This document shows, one piece after another, positions 33,373 to 33,468 of a stretch of 33,468 nucleotides of DNA; position 1 is the first letter of the stretch; the number at the start of each line of letters is the position of its first letter. The translations under genes and the position numbers were made by a program. The notes beneath the pieces are model-generated. The model was given only the letters and a program-made list of their open reading frames with translations, did no database searches and was not told the DNA's origin. The stretch is from Owenweeksia sp. (GTDB lineage: Bacteria > Bacteroidota > Bacteroidia > Flavobacteriales > Schleiferiaceae): the NCBI GenBank assembly GCA_028277105.1, contig JANQHO010000007.1, positions 1 to 33,468 on the forward strand. Reading direction: 5' to 3'.

Positions 33373-33468
33373 CACTGCAAAATAGCTAATTTTTGGCGGT
33401 ACAGGACTTCTCCCCCGCTTTTTAAGCGCAATAAATAGGTACCGGAAGGGCAGCCTGCCAGATCCAGC
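33372..33468 (-). CDS. C-terminal tail of a T9SS cargo protein (partial)
   Basis: An open frame enters from the right edge and ends at the TGA at 33372-33374. The last 31 residues include GCPSGTYLLRLKSGGEVLY and end KLAILQ, the terminal strands of a T9SS sorting domain like that of the next gene. Its stop overlaps the start of the downstream cargo gene (TGATG), so the two are probably co-translated. The rest of the protein lies outside the window. Confidence 0.75.
   Translation of the reverse strand, partial: LDLAGCPSGTYLLRLKSGGEVLYRQKLAILQ

Noticed and set aside
1..33468. tRNA, rRNA or riboswitch genes
   Set aside because: I found no stretch with the expected conserved sequence or fold. 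The structured non-coding DNA is explained by palindromic repeats and terminators.

Overview
The window looks like chromosomal DNA of a Bacteroidota bacterium. The support is a T9SS-type C-terminal sorting domain on one complete secreted protein and on the tail of a second, giant Bacteroidota-style YD/RHS-repeat proteins, two secreted proteins with repeated GNVGIG motifs, and start codons without clear Shine-Dalgarno sequences. The class (Flavobacteriia, Saprospiria, Cytophagia) cannot be settled from the sequence. I see no rRNA, tRNA, CRISPR array or intact transposase.

Layout. (1) 1-643 has no convincing gene. It holds a 95-bp direct repeat, two IS-end-like motifs and a hairpin terminator facing the minus strand. 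(2) 644-15955, minus strand, is a tightly packed operon read right to left: a small secreted protein (129 aa), a 2014-aa secreted giant whose N terminus resembles SpvB/TcB-type proteins, a 218-aa periplasmic protein, a 2623-aa RHS-core protein with a C-terminal toxin-like tip, and a 104-aa putative immunity protein. Gaps are 23, 1, 6 and 3 bases. (3) 16061-18419, minus strand, holds two paralogous secreted fibre-like proteins with conserved ends and different middles. (4) 18420-19355 is a 0.9-kb non-coding block of nested palindromic repeats. (5) 19356-29956, minus strand, is a 12-gene operon with nearly all stops and starts overlapping. It encodes a type II secretion system-like machine: major pseudopilin, prepilin peptidase, ATPase, secretin, GspL-, GspM- and GspC-like assembly proteins, an extra FN3-like lipoprotein, GspK-, GspI- and GspJ-like pseudopilins, and the GspF platform protein. 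(6) 30063-31637, plus strand, is a divergent cytoplasmic helical-repeat protein. (7) 31638-31899 carries the same nested palindromes as region 4. (8) 31900-33468, minus strand, holds T9SS cargo: one complete protein and the C-terminal tail of another.

How the genes may work together. The RHS operon looks like a split shell (SpvB/TcB-like plus RHS/TcC-like) carrying an exchangeable toxin with its immunity gene, and with secreted accessory proteins. The giants have Sec-type signal peptides but no T9SS sorting domain, so their route out of the cell is open. The neighbouring T2SS-like machine, which in known systems exports folded periplasmic proteins, is a testable candidate. That link is inference from proximity only.
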